The notes under the pieces: generated by a model
What the model was told of the DNA's origin: nothing
Database searches by the model: none
The model's input: the letters and a program-made list of their open reading frames with translations, nothing else
In this document: one piece after another, positions 1 through 7,773 of the stretch
Layout: each line of letters opens with the position of its first letter
Numbering within the stretch: the stretch's first letter is position 1
Assembly (NCBI GenBank): GCA_004195315.1
Contig: SDWL01000017.1
Location: 1 to 15,904, forward strand
DNA from: Lutibacter sp.
Lineage (GTDB): Bacteria > Bacteroidota > Bacteroidia > Flavobacteriales > Flavobacteriaceae
Reading direction: 5' to 3'
Length of the DNA: 15,904 bases
Translations under genes and position numbers: made by a program

Positions 1-19
1 AGATGTGTATAAGAGACAG
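1..19 (+). other. Nextera/Tn5 mosaic-end adapter remnant (left end)
   Basis: The first 19 bases, AGATGTGTATAAGAGACAG, are exactly the Tn5 transposase mosaic end used in tagmentation libraries. This is synthetic library sequence, not genome. The true insert begins at base 20, and the last bamA codon seen here is completed by an adapter base. Confidence 0.98.
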
Positions 20-2514
20 TCATAACCATGAGCAAAGTCTATACCTAACATTCCAAAGGCTGGCATAAATATTCTAAGACCTAAACCGGCAGATCTTTTT
101 AACGTAAACGGATTAAAATTATCAAATCCATCATATGAATTACCGCCTTCTAAAAATCCTAAAACATAAATAGATGCTGAAGGTTTTAAAGTAATTGGAT
201 ACCTAAGTTCCATTTGAAATTTATTGTAAATAGTTCCCCCATCAATGGATGATAAACGACCATTTTCATAACCTCTTAAAGCAATTGTTTCTCTACCATC
301 TAATTGATATGATGACATTCCATCACCACCTACAAAAAACCGTTCAAAAGGTGAATCTCCCAATTCTTTGTTATAGTTTCCTAAAATACCAAATTCAGCA
401 TTGGTCATTACCACTAAATCTTCTGTTAAAGCAGTATACCATTTTCCTTTAAAACTTACTTTGTAATACTCTAACCACTTGTATTTTTCACCTAATTCTA
501 AACTAGAATAATCTTTATTGTTTAAAAGTGAATAAGGAATCGTTAATTTAGCTCCAACACTAAATTCAGAGCCTTTCTTTGGGAAGACAGGATTTGGCCC
601 TGAAGAGTTTCTTCCTAAAGATATGTTATACGACAAATTATTTAAGTTACCATTGGTTAAAAATAAACCAGCAATGTTCATTCCGTACTCTTTTAAATCA
701 TATAATTGGTAACTAATACTTTGTGAGAGTGTGAAATAATTATCTGGCCATTGTAAACGTTTTCCTAATCCTACAGTTGCTCCTATAATATTTAAACGTT
801 GATCTTTATCAACATTGTTAGTGGTATAATCATATCTAAATTGTTTTGAATTATAGATTGAAAACGATAGCGATTGTGGTTTTTTACCACCTAACCAAGG
901 CTCAGTAAATGAAAAACTTGAAGTTGTATAATATCTGCTTTTTTGTAATCTTAAAGAAAGTGTTTGGCCATCACCCATTGGCAATGGACGGTACGCTTTT
1001 TTATTAAAAATATTTCGAACGGAAAAGTTGTTAAATGACAATCCTAAAGTTCCAATAAATGAACCACCACCATAACCTCCTTGCAATTCAATTTGGCTAG
1101 AACCTTTTTCAGCTACTGTATAATCTATATCAACAGTTTTATTTTGATAGTTCGGATTAATATCAGGTGTAATTGCTTCAGCATCAAAAAACCCTAATTG
1201 TCCAATTTCTCTAATAGTTCTAATAATATCACTTTTACTGTACAAATAGCCTGGTTTTGTTCTAATTTCTCTGTAAACTACGTGGTCATTTGTTTTGTCA
1301 TTACCATTTACAGTTACTTTTTTAATTTTTGTTGGTTGATCTTCAAAAATTCTAATTTCAACATCAATAGAGTCATTATTTATTCGGGTTTCTACTGGAA
1401 GTACTCTTGAAAAAAGATATCCATTGTCTTGATATAAAGTTGAAATATCTTGAGAATCAGGTGAGCCATCACCATTTACTCTTTCTTTTAAAACTTTACC
1501 GTTGTAGGTATCTCCTTTTTCAATTCTTAACATTCTGTGAAGTTGCGCATCTGTATATTTACTATTTCCTAAGAAATCTATATTTCCAAAAATATACTTT
1601 TTTCCTTCCTCAACTTTTAAGTTTAAATTTAAAGTGTTATCATCATTCCAAGTTAATGAATGATCTAATACTCTTGCATCTCTATGTCCTTTTTCGCTAT
1701 AGGTATTTATTAGGTTTTCCAGATCTTCATTAAAATCAGCTTCAATATATTTCGATTTTTTCCAAAATCTACCTAACATTTTCGTTTTAGTGTTTTTTAA
1801 TGCTTTTTTAAGTTTTTTGTTACTAATAGCATCATTACCTTCAAAATTGATATTTTTTATTTTTACTTTTTCACCTTTATCAATATGAACTAACATATTA
1901 ACAATATTTACACCAGTAGTATCTGGTTTTGTATCTAAAGTAACTTTTGTTTTTAAGTATCCTTTTTCTTGATATGTTTTTTTGAAATAGTTTTTTGTGG
2001 TAACAATAAGGTTGTCAGTTACCATTTCACCTGTTTTTAGTTCAGCGTCAGTTTGTAAATCTTTGGCCTTATTTTTTTTAATACCTTGTATAGTTACTTT
2101 ATTAAGTTGGGGTAATTCTTGAACTTCAAATTCTAAATAAGCCGTATTCCCATCAATTTTAGAAATGTACACTTCTACATTGCTAAATTGTTTGGTTTCA
2201 TATAATTTTTTAATAGCACTTGTTAACTTGTCCCCTGGAAGTTTAATTTGTTGTCCAACTTTTAATCCTGTGAAAACCTTCACAGTCTCATCTTCAAATT
2301 TTTGCAACCCTTTAACGGTTATTCCACCAAGCTCATAAGAATTCTCCTTTTTGAAAGTAGTGTTTTTTATAATTGGATTAATACTATCTTTAACGATGGT
2401 ATCATTTTTAATTTGAAGGTTTTTTAAATCATTTTTTTGCGACTCTTGAGCTGATGCAGTAGTTGTTGCTAAAAAAAATAATAAAAGTAAAAGGGCTATG
2501 TTTAATTTATTCAT
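20..2514 (-). CDS. bamA: BamA, outer-membrane protein assembly factor (3' end missing)
   Basis: This is the core Omp85 protein of the BAM complex, which folds and inserts beta-barrel proteins into the outer membrane. The reading frame is open from the ATG at 2514 down to the adapter, giving 831 complete codons and two further bases. Residues 1-22 form a signal peptide with a leucine-rich core and an A-S-A|Q cleavage site. Five POTRA-like repeats follow at about 62-134, 138-212, 215-303, 306-391 and 395-469, then a barrel from about 474. The conserved loop-6 motif appears as L-R-G-Y-E with R747-G748-Y749, the equivalent of the VRGF motif. The last residues visible (RIFMPAFGMLGIDFAHGYD) match the penultimate strands of flavobacterial BamA, so probably a few tens of residues are missing. 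The start ATG lies inside the 3' end of uppS (8-nt overlap, ATGAATAA), which suggests translational coupling. In related genomes ompH/skp genes normally follow; here they would lie beyond the insert. Confidence 0.96.
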
Positions 2515-3262
2515 TGATTTTTTCAATTTGTTCACTAGTTTTTCCAAAACGTCGTTCTCTATTTTGATATTCTATTATTGCATTAAATAGGTTTTCTTTT
2601 CTAAAGTCTGGCCAAAATGTATCTGTAAAATACAATTCTGCATAGGCAATTTGCCACAATAAAAAATTGCTGATTCTTTTTTCACCACTTGTTCGGATCA
2701 TAAAATCAACATCGGGCAAAGAAAACGTATATAAATGATTATTTATAATTTTTTCATCAATTTCTTCTACATTAAGTTGATTATTAACAACTTTTTTTGA
2801 TATATTTTTGATAACATTAACAATTTCTTCTCTTGAACCATAACTTAATGCTAAAGTTAGAGTTAAGGTGCTATTATTTTTTGTTTTTTCTATTACTTCA
2901 GCAAGCTCAATTTGTGCTTTTTTTGGTAAATTTTCAATATTACCAATGGTATTTAATTTAATGTTATTTTTTTGAAGTGTTTTTAATTCTTTTTTTAGCG
3001 ATGAAACTAAAAGAGCCATTAATGTTTTAACTTCTAATTTAGGTCTGTTCCAATTTTCAGTAGAAAAAGCGTACATAGTTAAATAGTTAATCCCAATTTC
3101 AGCACAGCCTTCAATAACTTGCCTAACAGATGTTATACCATTTTTATGGCCAAAAATTCTAGGTTTTCCTTTCAATTTAGCCCAACGTCCGTTGCCATCC
3201 ATAATTACAGCAATATGGTTTGGAACTGGATTTTTAGCTATTTGAGATTTTAATTGTTCCAT
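2507..3262 (-). CDS. uppS: UppS, isoprenyl (undecaprenyl) diphosphate synthase
   Basis: This cis-prenyltransferase condenses isopentenyl diphosphate units onto farnesyl diphosphate to make the C55 lipid carrier for peptidoglycan and surface polysaccharide. I start it at the ATG at 3262, giving 251 residues. An in-frame TTG seven codons upstream exists but lies inside the preceding gene, and family members begin close to the conserved block. Visible motifs are HIAVIMDGNGRWA (residues 16-28, catalytic D22), YAFSTENWNRP (64-74), LSYGSREE (139-146), IRTSGEKRISNF (189-200, with R190 and R196 for the pyrophosphate) and AYAEL (206-210, metal-linked E209). Length is normal. The start overlaps the stop of the DUF6089 gene by one base (TAATG), and its own end overlaps bamA, so three envelope genes appear translationally coupled. 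Confidence 0.97.
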   Translation of the reverse strand: MEQLKSQIAKNPVPNHIAVIMDGNGRWAKLKGKPRIFGHKNGITSVRQVIEGCAEIGINYLTMYAFSTENWNRPKLEVKTLMALLVSSLKKELKTLQKNNIKLNTIGNIENLPKKAQIELAEVIEKTKNNSTLTLTLALSYGSREEIVNVIKNISKKVVNNQLNVEEIDEKIINNHLYTFSLPDVDFMIRTSGEKRISNFLLWQIAYAELYFTDTFWPDFRKENLFNAIIEYQNRERRFGKTSEQIEKINE

Positions 3263-3948
3263 TAGCGTTGTGTTGCATAACAAGGAGGTCGCCCAAATGA
3301 ATATACAATTGATATACCGCTTAAAATATACCAGTCATTATTGTTTGGGTTTCCAAAATTAAGTGATTCTATTTCAGAGTTGTTATAATCTAAATCATCT
3401 TCAAAAGTATATCGGGCCCTTAATTCTAAAGCTACAGCAAAATCTCCGAATATTTTTGTTTTATAGCCAATACCAAAAGGAATAGCAAAGGATGTTTTTG
3501 ATCCGTATTGATATTGTTTACTGCCAATTGGTGTTTCTGATGTTGCTATCTTATAATTAAAGGCAACTATTTCAAACAGTAAATAAGGTGTGTGACTTTT
3601 TCTGAAATCATCTAAATTGTATTCAAAATAATTAAATTCCAGTCCTAAGGCTAATTCTTTAATGCTATTATTAAACCCAATTCCTCTAAAATAGCGGGCT
3701 TTATTTGTTGCTTTACTATCTTCTGAAGAAATTTGTGCGTATGTAAATGTTCCTCTAAGAGCAATTCGAGGGTTCATATTCCATTTATATAAGAATCCAC
3801 CCATAATGTTGTTTGGATTTACATAATACTCTGAACCAATATCTCCAATATAGTTACTACCACCAACAAAAATACCAACTTCATTGATTTGTGCTTTGGA
3901 AGTTATTGTAATACAGATGAATGTAATAAGTAAAATTAGTTTTTTCAT
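3262..3948 (-). CDS. DUF6089-type outer-membrane beta-barrel protein
   Basis: This is a predicted small outer-membrane protein of 228 residues. It begins with a signal peptide at residues 1-19 (MKKLILLITFICITITSKA, then Q). The rest has alternating aromatic and small residues in amphipathic strands, such as EVGIFVGGSNYIGDI near the N-terminus and WYILSGISIVYSFGR near the C-terminus. It ends in a G-R-P-P-C-Y tail typical of this Bacteroidota family. I start it at the ATG at 3948; a TTG six codons upstream would lengthen it but would spoil the signal peptide. No enzymatic motif is visible and its molecular role is unknown. In Flavobacteriia it sits constantly between nadK and uppS-bamA, which hints at an envelope role (inference). 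Family assignment rests on context and sequence pattern recalled from memory. Confidence 0.85.
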   Translation of the reverse strand: MKKLILLITFICITITSKAQINEVGIFVGGSNYIGDIGSEYYVNPNNIMGGFLYKWNMNPRIALRGTFTYAQISSEDSKATNKARYFRGIGFNNSIKELALGLEFNYFEYNLDDFRKSHTPYLLFEIVAFNYKIATSETPIGSKQYQYGSKTSFAIPFGIGYKTKIFGDFAVALELRARYTFEDDLDYNNSEIESLNFGNPNNNDWYILSGISIVYSFGRPPCYATQR

Positions 3949-3963
3949 AAATAAAATAGCGAG

Positions 3964-3971
3964 CAAATATA
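3964..3971 (-). promoter_or_regulatory. Candidate -7 promoter element upstream of the DUF6089-uppS-bamA unit
   Basis: On the minus strand this reads TATATTTG, a full match to the Bacteroidota -7 consensus TAnnTTTG. It ends 15 nt before the ATG at 3948, so the leader would be very short. No clear TTG or TTTG is found 17-23 nt upstream, so the -33 part is weak. It would allow DUF6089-uppS-bamA to be expressed separately from nadK, which lies 133 nt upstream. Confidence 0.4.
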
Positions 3972-4081
3972 AATAATTATAGTTGCTTTTTGAAGTTAAT
4001 CAAAGTCTTTTTTGATAAACTGCTTATAAATGAAATTATTGTAGTTATAGCTCACTACTTTTTTTAAAGAAAAAATTAAAT

Positions 4082-4963
4082 TTAATTTCTAGTGTCTCGC
4101 CCCCAATGTAATTTCTCTCGGAGTGTTTTAATAAAAGTTTGTTGTTTAATTTCTACCATTTTTAGATTGAAGTCAGATTTTTTTATTGAAACTTCTGTGT
4201 TGCTATTTATGGTTGTGATTCTTGAATCTAACGATAGAAAAAATTTATTTTCTCTTCCACTTACTATAAATTTAACAATAGTATCATCAGGTATAACCAA
4301 AGGTCTTGCATTTAAATTGTGAGGTGAAATAGGTGTTATTGCAAAGCTTTTAGCTTGTGGCGTAATTATTGGACCTCCACAGCTTAAAGAATATCCTGTA
4401 GAGCCAGTTGGTGTTGCTATAATTAATCCATCAGCCCAGTAAGAGGTTAAATAATCATCGTCTAAATAAGTCTCAATAGTAATCATAGAAGCTGTATTTT
4501 TTCTATTTACAGAAACTTCGTTTAGCGCAAAATTTAAAGAAGCCAAGCTTTCAATTTTAGGAGAGGTGGTTACACTTAATAAAGAACGTTCTTTTATTTT
4601 AAATTGTTTTTTTAGTAATAATTCTACAGCATTGGTTATTTCTTCTTTTTGCACAGTAGCTAAAAATCCTAATCGGCCAGTATTTATTCCAACTATAGGA
4701 ATGTTAGAATCTCTAATAAAAGTTACAGCTCTTAAAATAGTACCATCACCACCAATTGTGAACATTAAATCGAATGAATTGTTTAGCTCTTTATAGGATG
4801 CAAAAGTTTTAATACCTGTAATTTTTATATGTTTTTCTAACGCTAAATAATAATTTTCTTCAATTATAATTTCAATTTTATGACTACTTAAAATGTTAAT
4901 TAACTCTTTAACATACTTTTTATCTTCAGCTTTATAATATTGTCCGTAAATAGCAATTTTCAT
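4082..4963 (-). CDS. nadK: NAD kinase
   Basis: This cytoplasmic enzyme phosphorylates NAD(H) to NADP(H) using ATP or polyphosphate and is the only route to NADP. The protein has 293 residues, normal for bacterial NadK. Visible landmarks are the GGDGT motif at 71-75 with catalytic D73, NTGRLGFL at 94-101, NE at 148-149, and the glycine-rich signature ATPTGSTGYSLSCGGP at 183-198. The ATG at 4963 is the natural start and lies only 2 nt after the stop of the upstream CBS-domain gene, so the two are almost certainly co-transcribed. It is followed by a 133-nt AT-rich gap before the DUF6089 gene that contains a candidate promoter. Nothing unusual is seen. Confidence 0.98.
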   Translation of the reverse strand: MKIAIYGQYYKAEDKKYVKELINILSSHKIEIIIEENYYLALEKHIKITGIKTFASYKELNNSFDLMFTIGGDGTILRAVTFIRDSNIPIVGINTGRLGFLATVQKEEITNAVELLLKKQFKIKERSLLSVTTSPKIESLASLNFALNEVSVNRKNTASMITIETYLDDDYLTSYWADGLIIATPTGSTGYSLSCGGPIITPQAKSFAITPISPHNLNARPLVIPDDTIVKFIVSGRENKFFLSLDSRITTINSNTEVSIKKSDFNLKMVEIKQQTFIKTLREKLHWGRDTRN

Positions 4964-4965
4964 TC

Positions 4966-5625
4966 TTAGATATTTAAGTATTTCTGTAAATAGTCAGTTC
5001 TGTCTTTTAGTTCTTCTAAATAAAAATCTTCTTTATGGTTTGACAGCACTTTATAGTTATAGCGTCTAAACGATTGTATGATTTTATTTACATCTTGAGA
5101 ACTAAATTTAAGTATAATTTTTACATTAGTTGGATTTAATTCAGAAATAAAAACACCTAATAAATTTCCATTGTTAGACTCAACAATTTGGGAAATTTCA
5201 CTAAACGAATAATCTTTAATTTCTTTTTTTAAAATTAAAGCTACACCATCATTATTTAAGAAAGGAGTTCTATTATAAATATGCAAAATCTCAATTAAAT
5301 CATAATAGCCAATATATTCATTACTAGTGTTTAAAACTGGAATTATATTGGTCTCGTTTGAAGCAAAAACTTTAATAATTTCTAGTAAATTTTCATATTC
5401 TTTAATGGAAAACAGTACAAATAAAGCTTGAAAATTTTCAAGAGTTTTATCATTTTCATCAATTCCTTGAATATCATTTTCAGAAATTAAACCTACAAGC
5501 TTATTATTTTTTACAATAGGAAAACTACAAAAATTAGTTTCATTAAAAAACGATTTTGCTTCTAACACGGTTGTTTGAAGTGTAAAGCCTTTATATTCAT
5601 TTAATATGTAAGGGGTTGTTTCCAT
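4966..5625 (-). CDS. CBS-domain protein with C-terminal ACT-like region
   Basis: This is a 219-residue soluble protein with no signal peptide. It carries two CBS-like units, at about residues 14-58 (including FPIVKNNKLVGLISENDI) and about 70-120 (including IIPVLNTSNEYIGYYDLIE). Paired CBS domains usually bind adenine nucleotides such as AMP, ATP, NAD or S-adenosylmethionine. The remainder (about 132-210) resembles an ACT-type fold, as in AcuB-like proteins; this is inferred from length and pattern only. It has no catalytic motif. It lies 2 nt upstream of nadK, so a nucleotide-sensing role connected with NAD(P) level is an attractive but untested idea. The gene diverges from pdxJ across a 99-nt gap. 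Confidence 0.85.
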   Translation of the reverse strand: METTPYILNEYKGFTLQTTVLEAKSFFNETNFCSFPIVKNNKLVGLISENDIQGIDENDKTLENFQALFVLFSIKEYENLLEIIKVFASNETNIIPVLNTSNEYIGYYDLIEILHIYNRTPFLNNDGVALILKKEIKDYSFSEISQIVESNNGNLLGVFISELNPTNVKIILKFSSQDVNKIIQSFRRYNYKVLSNHKEDFYLEELKDRTDYLQKYLNI

Positions 5626-5686
5626 ACAGTTTCTTATTGTACTACAAATTAATCAAAAATAAAACCAAAAACATATTCTTAGTTCG

Positions 5687-5694
5687 TAAATTTG
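5687..5694 (+). promoter_or_regulatory. Candidate -7 promoter element for pdxJ
   Basis: TAAATTTG matches the Bacteroidota -7 consensus TAnnTTTG and ends 30 nt before the pdxJ ATG, a sensible leader length. No TTG is present at the expected -33 distance (the sequence there is A-rich), so the call rests on the -7 box and position. Confidence 0.4.
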
Positions 5695-5724
5695 CTCATT
5701 AATTTAAAATAATAATTTTTAACT

Positions 5725-6450
5725 ATGACAAAGTTAAGTGTAAATGTAAATAAAATTGCTACGTTACGTAATTCTAGAGGTGGAGATTATCCAAATGTTG
5801 TAAAGGTTTCTTCTGATATTCAGGATTTTGGTGCGGAAGGAATTACGATTCACCCAAGACCAGATGAACGTCATATTCGGTACCAAGATGCGTACGATTT
5901 AAAAAAAATAGTGACTACAGAGTTTAATATAGAAGGAAATCCAATACCTGAATTTATGGAAATGGTATTGGCTATTCGTCCAACACAAGTTACTTTAGTG
6001 CCAGATGCATTAGATGCAATAACATCTAATGCAGGTTGGGACACCCAAAAGCATCAATCGTTTTTAACGGAAATTATTTCAGAATTTAAATTAAAAGGAA
6101 TTAGAACTTCCATATTTATTGATACCGATTTAAAACGTATTGAAGCTGCCGCAACTACTGGTGCTGATAGGATTGAGTTATATACCGAAGATTTTGCAAC
6201 ACAATTTGGACTAGGAAACAAAGAAGCTATTAAACCATATACTAAAAGCGCTTTGTTAGCAACGGAATTGGGTTTAGGAATAAACGCCGGACACGATTTA
6301 AGTCTGGATAATATTCAGTTTTTTGCAGAAAACATTCCAAATTTATTAGAAGTTTCAATTGGTCATGCTTTAATTGCAGAATCACTATATTTAGGTTTAG
6401 AGAATGTGATTAATATGTATAAGTATAAGTTGAAAACAGCCAATAGGTAA
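5725..6450 (+). CDS. pdxJ: Pyridoxine 5'-phosphate synthase PdxJ
   Basis: PdxJ condenses 1-deoxy-D-xylulose 5-phosphate with 3-amino-2-oxopropyl phosphate to make pyridoxine 5'-phosphate, the last ring-forming step of the DXP-dependent vitamin B6 route. The product has 241 residues and a TIM-barrel pattern. Visible landmarks are SVNVNKIATLRNSRGG at 5-20, GITIHPRPDERHI at 39-51 with the catalytic-position histidine H43, E70, NAGHDL at 187-192 with H190, and EVSIGHALI at 209-217. Where the E. coli protein has D-H before IATLRN, this one has N9-K10, which I recall as usual for Bacteroidota. PLP made from this product is used by the aminotransferase and CysM encoded further right, though there is no operon link. 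Two palindromes lie between it and the next gene. Confidence 0.97.
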   Translation: MTKLSVNVNKIATLRNSRGGDYPNVVKVSSDIQDFGAEGITIHPRPDERHIRYQDAYDLKKIVTTEFNIEGNPIPEFMEMVLAIRPTQVTLVPDALDAITSNAGWDTQKHQSFLTEIISEFKLKGIRTSIFIDTDLKRIEAAATTGADRIELYTEDFATQFGLGNKEAIKPYTKSALLATELGLGINAGHDLSLDNIQFFAENIPNLLEVSIGHALIAESLYLGLENVINMYKYKLKTANR

Positions 6451-6469
6451 AAGCAATTGAATTGTTTAT

Positions 6470-6495
6470 TTATCATGATAACTTAAAGCTTTAAG
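6470..6495. repeat. Two abutting perfect palindromes in the pdxJ-hydrolase gap
   Basis: TTATCATGATAA (6470-6481) is a perfect 12-bp palindrome. It is directly followed by the perfect 14-bp palindrome CTTAAAGCTTTAAG (6482-6495). They fill nearly half of the 58-nt gap and end 13 nt before the hydrolase ATG. There is no T-run typical of a terminator. They could be protein-binding sites or chance in AT-rich DNA. Confidence 0.5.
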
Positions 6496-6508
6496 CTAAA
6501 AACTCAAA

Positions 6509-7273
6509 ATGAAATTATTACACTCAGCAATTTTAGGTAGCGGACAACCTTTGCTTATATTACATGGTTATTTTGGGATGAGTGATAATTGGAAATCACT
6601 TGGAGTTGAGTTTGCTAAAAATTTTGAAGTACATTTAATAGATCAAAGAAATCACGGAAGAAGTTTTCATACAGATGAATTTGATTATGAATTGTTAATA
6701 GAAGACTTATACAATTACATTCATTATTATAATTTAAAAAATATAATACTACTTGGCCATTCTATGGGAGGAAAAGTAGTAATGCAGTTTGCTGTGACAT
6801 TTCCTGAATTGGTAGATAAAATAATAGTAGCAGATATTAGCCCGAAGTATTACAAGCCTCACCATGAGTATATTTTAGCAGCCTTAAACTCTATAAATTT
6901 CACACTTCACAACACAAGAAAAAAAGTTGAAGAAGCATTAAGAATTTATATTAAAGAAGAAGGAATACTTCAATTTTTATTAAAAAACGTGTATTGGGAA
7001 TCAAAAGGTAAACTAGCTTTCCGATTTAATTTAGAAAGTTTAACTGAAAATAATTCAGAAGTTGGCGAGGCTTTACCATCTTTTACAAATTTTAATGGAA
7101 AAACACTTTTTTTAAGTGGAGAAAATTCGAATTACATTACAACAGATGATATTCCACTAATTTCAGTACATTTTATGAATTCAGAAATTGTAACTGTCAA
7201 AAATGCAGGACATTGGCTTCATGCTGAAAATCCAATTCAGTTTTATCATGAAGTTGTCAGGTTTTTATCATAA
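6509..7273 (+). CDS. Alpha/beta-hydrolase, YbfF-like esterase family
   Basis: This is a predicted cytoplasmic serine hydrolase of 254 residues with no signal peptide. Landmarks in order are the oxyanion segment LILHGYFGMSDNW (16-28), the LIDQRNHGRS motif (43-52) typical of YbfF-like acyl-CoA/ester hydrolases, the nucleophile elbow GHSMGG (83-88, S85), VADISPKYY (107-115, with D109 the likely acid by comparison with YbfF) and AGHWLHAENP (233-242, H235). The triad is therefore complete. The family hydrolyses short acyl esters or acyl-CoA in vitro; the natural substrate is not deducible. It follows pdxJ after 58 nt and may be co-transcribed, an arrangement seen in other flavobacteria. Confidence 0.9.
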   Translation: MKLLHSAILGSGQPLLILHGYFGMSDNWKSLGVEFAKNFEVHLIDQRNHGRSFHTDEFDYELLIEDLYNYIHYYNLKNIILLGHSMGGKVVMQFAVTFPELVDKIIVADISPKYYKPHHEYILAALNSINFTLHNTRKKVEEALRIYIKEEGILQFLLKNVYWESKGKLAFRFNLESLTENNSEVGEALPSFTNFNGKTLFLSGENSNYITTDDIPLISVHFMNSEIVTVKNAGHWLHAENPIQFYHEVVRFLS

Positions 7274-7329
7274 TTAACAAATTGGCATAATTTTAGAGAT
7301 GTTTCTAACTCATTTATAAATTAAAAAAA

Positions 7330-7680
7330 ATGAAATTAATTTTAAAAATATTATTAACGGCTATTGCAGTTGTTGTAATTGCTAATTTTTTACCAGGAGT
7401 TTTAATTGCTAGTTATACAAGTGCAATATTTGTAGCCATTGTTTTAGGTTTGTTAAGAGTAACAGTTAAGCCGCTACTTATCTTTTTTACATTGCCAGCA
7501 ACCATAGTAACTTTAGGGTTGTTTTTATTAGTAATAAACGCTGTAATTATTATGTTAGCCGATTATTTTGTTGATGGATTTTCAGTTTCAGGGTTTTGGG
7601 TAGCCTTGTTGTTTAGTTTACTGTTATCGCTATTTCAATCCTTCTTGTATTCATTTTTAAATGGGAAAAAACAAAAATAG
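7330..7680 (+). CDS. Phage-holin-4/YvlD-family membrane protein
   Basis: This is a 116-residue integral inner-membrane protein with four hydrophobic segments at roughly 3-20, 30-50, 53-77 and 88-110. It ends in a basic tail (NGKKQK) that is probably cytoplasmic. The pattern, including LRVTVKPLLIFFTLPATI after the second helix and the N-A-x-x-I-M-L-A-D-Y region, fits the family called phage holin family 4, superfamily 2 (YvlD type). Despite the name these are ordinary chromosomal proteins; no phage gene is near. Function is unknown; YvlD relatives in Firmicutes are linked to envelope stress. It stands 56 nt after the hydrolase and 93 nt before trigger factor. Confidence 0.88.
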   Translation: MKLILKILLTAIAVVVIANFLPGVLIASYTSAIFVAIVLGLLRVTVKPLLIFFTLPATIVTLGLFLLVINAVIIMLADYFVDGFSVSGFWVALLFSLLLSLFQSFLYSFLNGKKQK

Positions 7681-7702
7681 TTGAATTAGAACAGATTAAA
7701 TA

Positions 7703-7734
7703 TTTTGCTAAATGTATAAAAAACAGTACTTTTG
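7703..7734 (+). promoter_or_regulatory. Strong Bacteroidota-type promoter of trigger factor
   Basis: A -33 element TTTTG (7703-7707) is followed after exactly 19 nt by TACTTTTG (7727-7734), a perfect match to TAnnTTTG. Transcription would start near 7741, giving a leader of about 33 nt before the ATG at 7774. This is the best promoter in the window and agrees with a highly expressed housekeeping gene. Confidence 0.8.
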
Positions 7735-7773
7735 CACCCAATTTTGAATGATTTTAAGATAAAATAGCATAAA

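Noticed and set aside
1198..1733. Two plus-strand open frames (1198-1410 and 1407-1733) antisense to bamA
   Set aside because: Both are low-complexity, F/L/Y-rich translations of the complementary strand of a certain gene, with no promoter or family resemblance.
3263..3283. Upstream TTG start for uppS
   Set aside because: It would extend uppS seven codons into the DUF6089 gene. The ATG at 3262 gives the family's normal N-terminus and the common TAATG junction.
3999..4016. Terminator hairpin after nadK (ATCAAA/TTTGAT)
   Set aside because: The stem has only 6 bp with mostly A:T pairs and no proper U-tract on the minus strand.
4092..4796. Plus-strand open frames at 4092-4322 and 4566-4796
   Set aside because: They lie entirely inside nadK on the opposite strand and have no recognisable features.
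5645..5652. Promoter for the CBS-nadK unit reading TTAATTTG on the minus strand
   Set aside because: It departs from TAnnTTTG in the second base and has no TTG at a fitting distance; not strong enough to annotate.
7330..7680. Prophage remnant (holin)
   Set aside because: The phage-holin-4 name is historical. There is no endolysin, integrase or structural phage gene nearby, and flanking genes are housekeeping.
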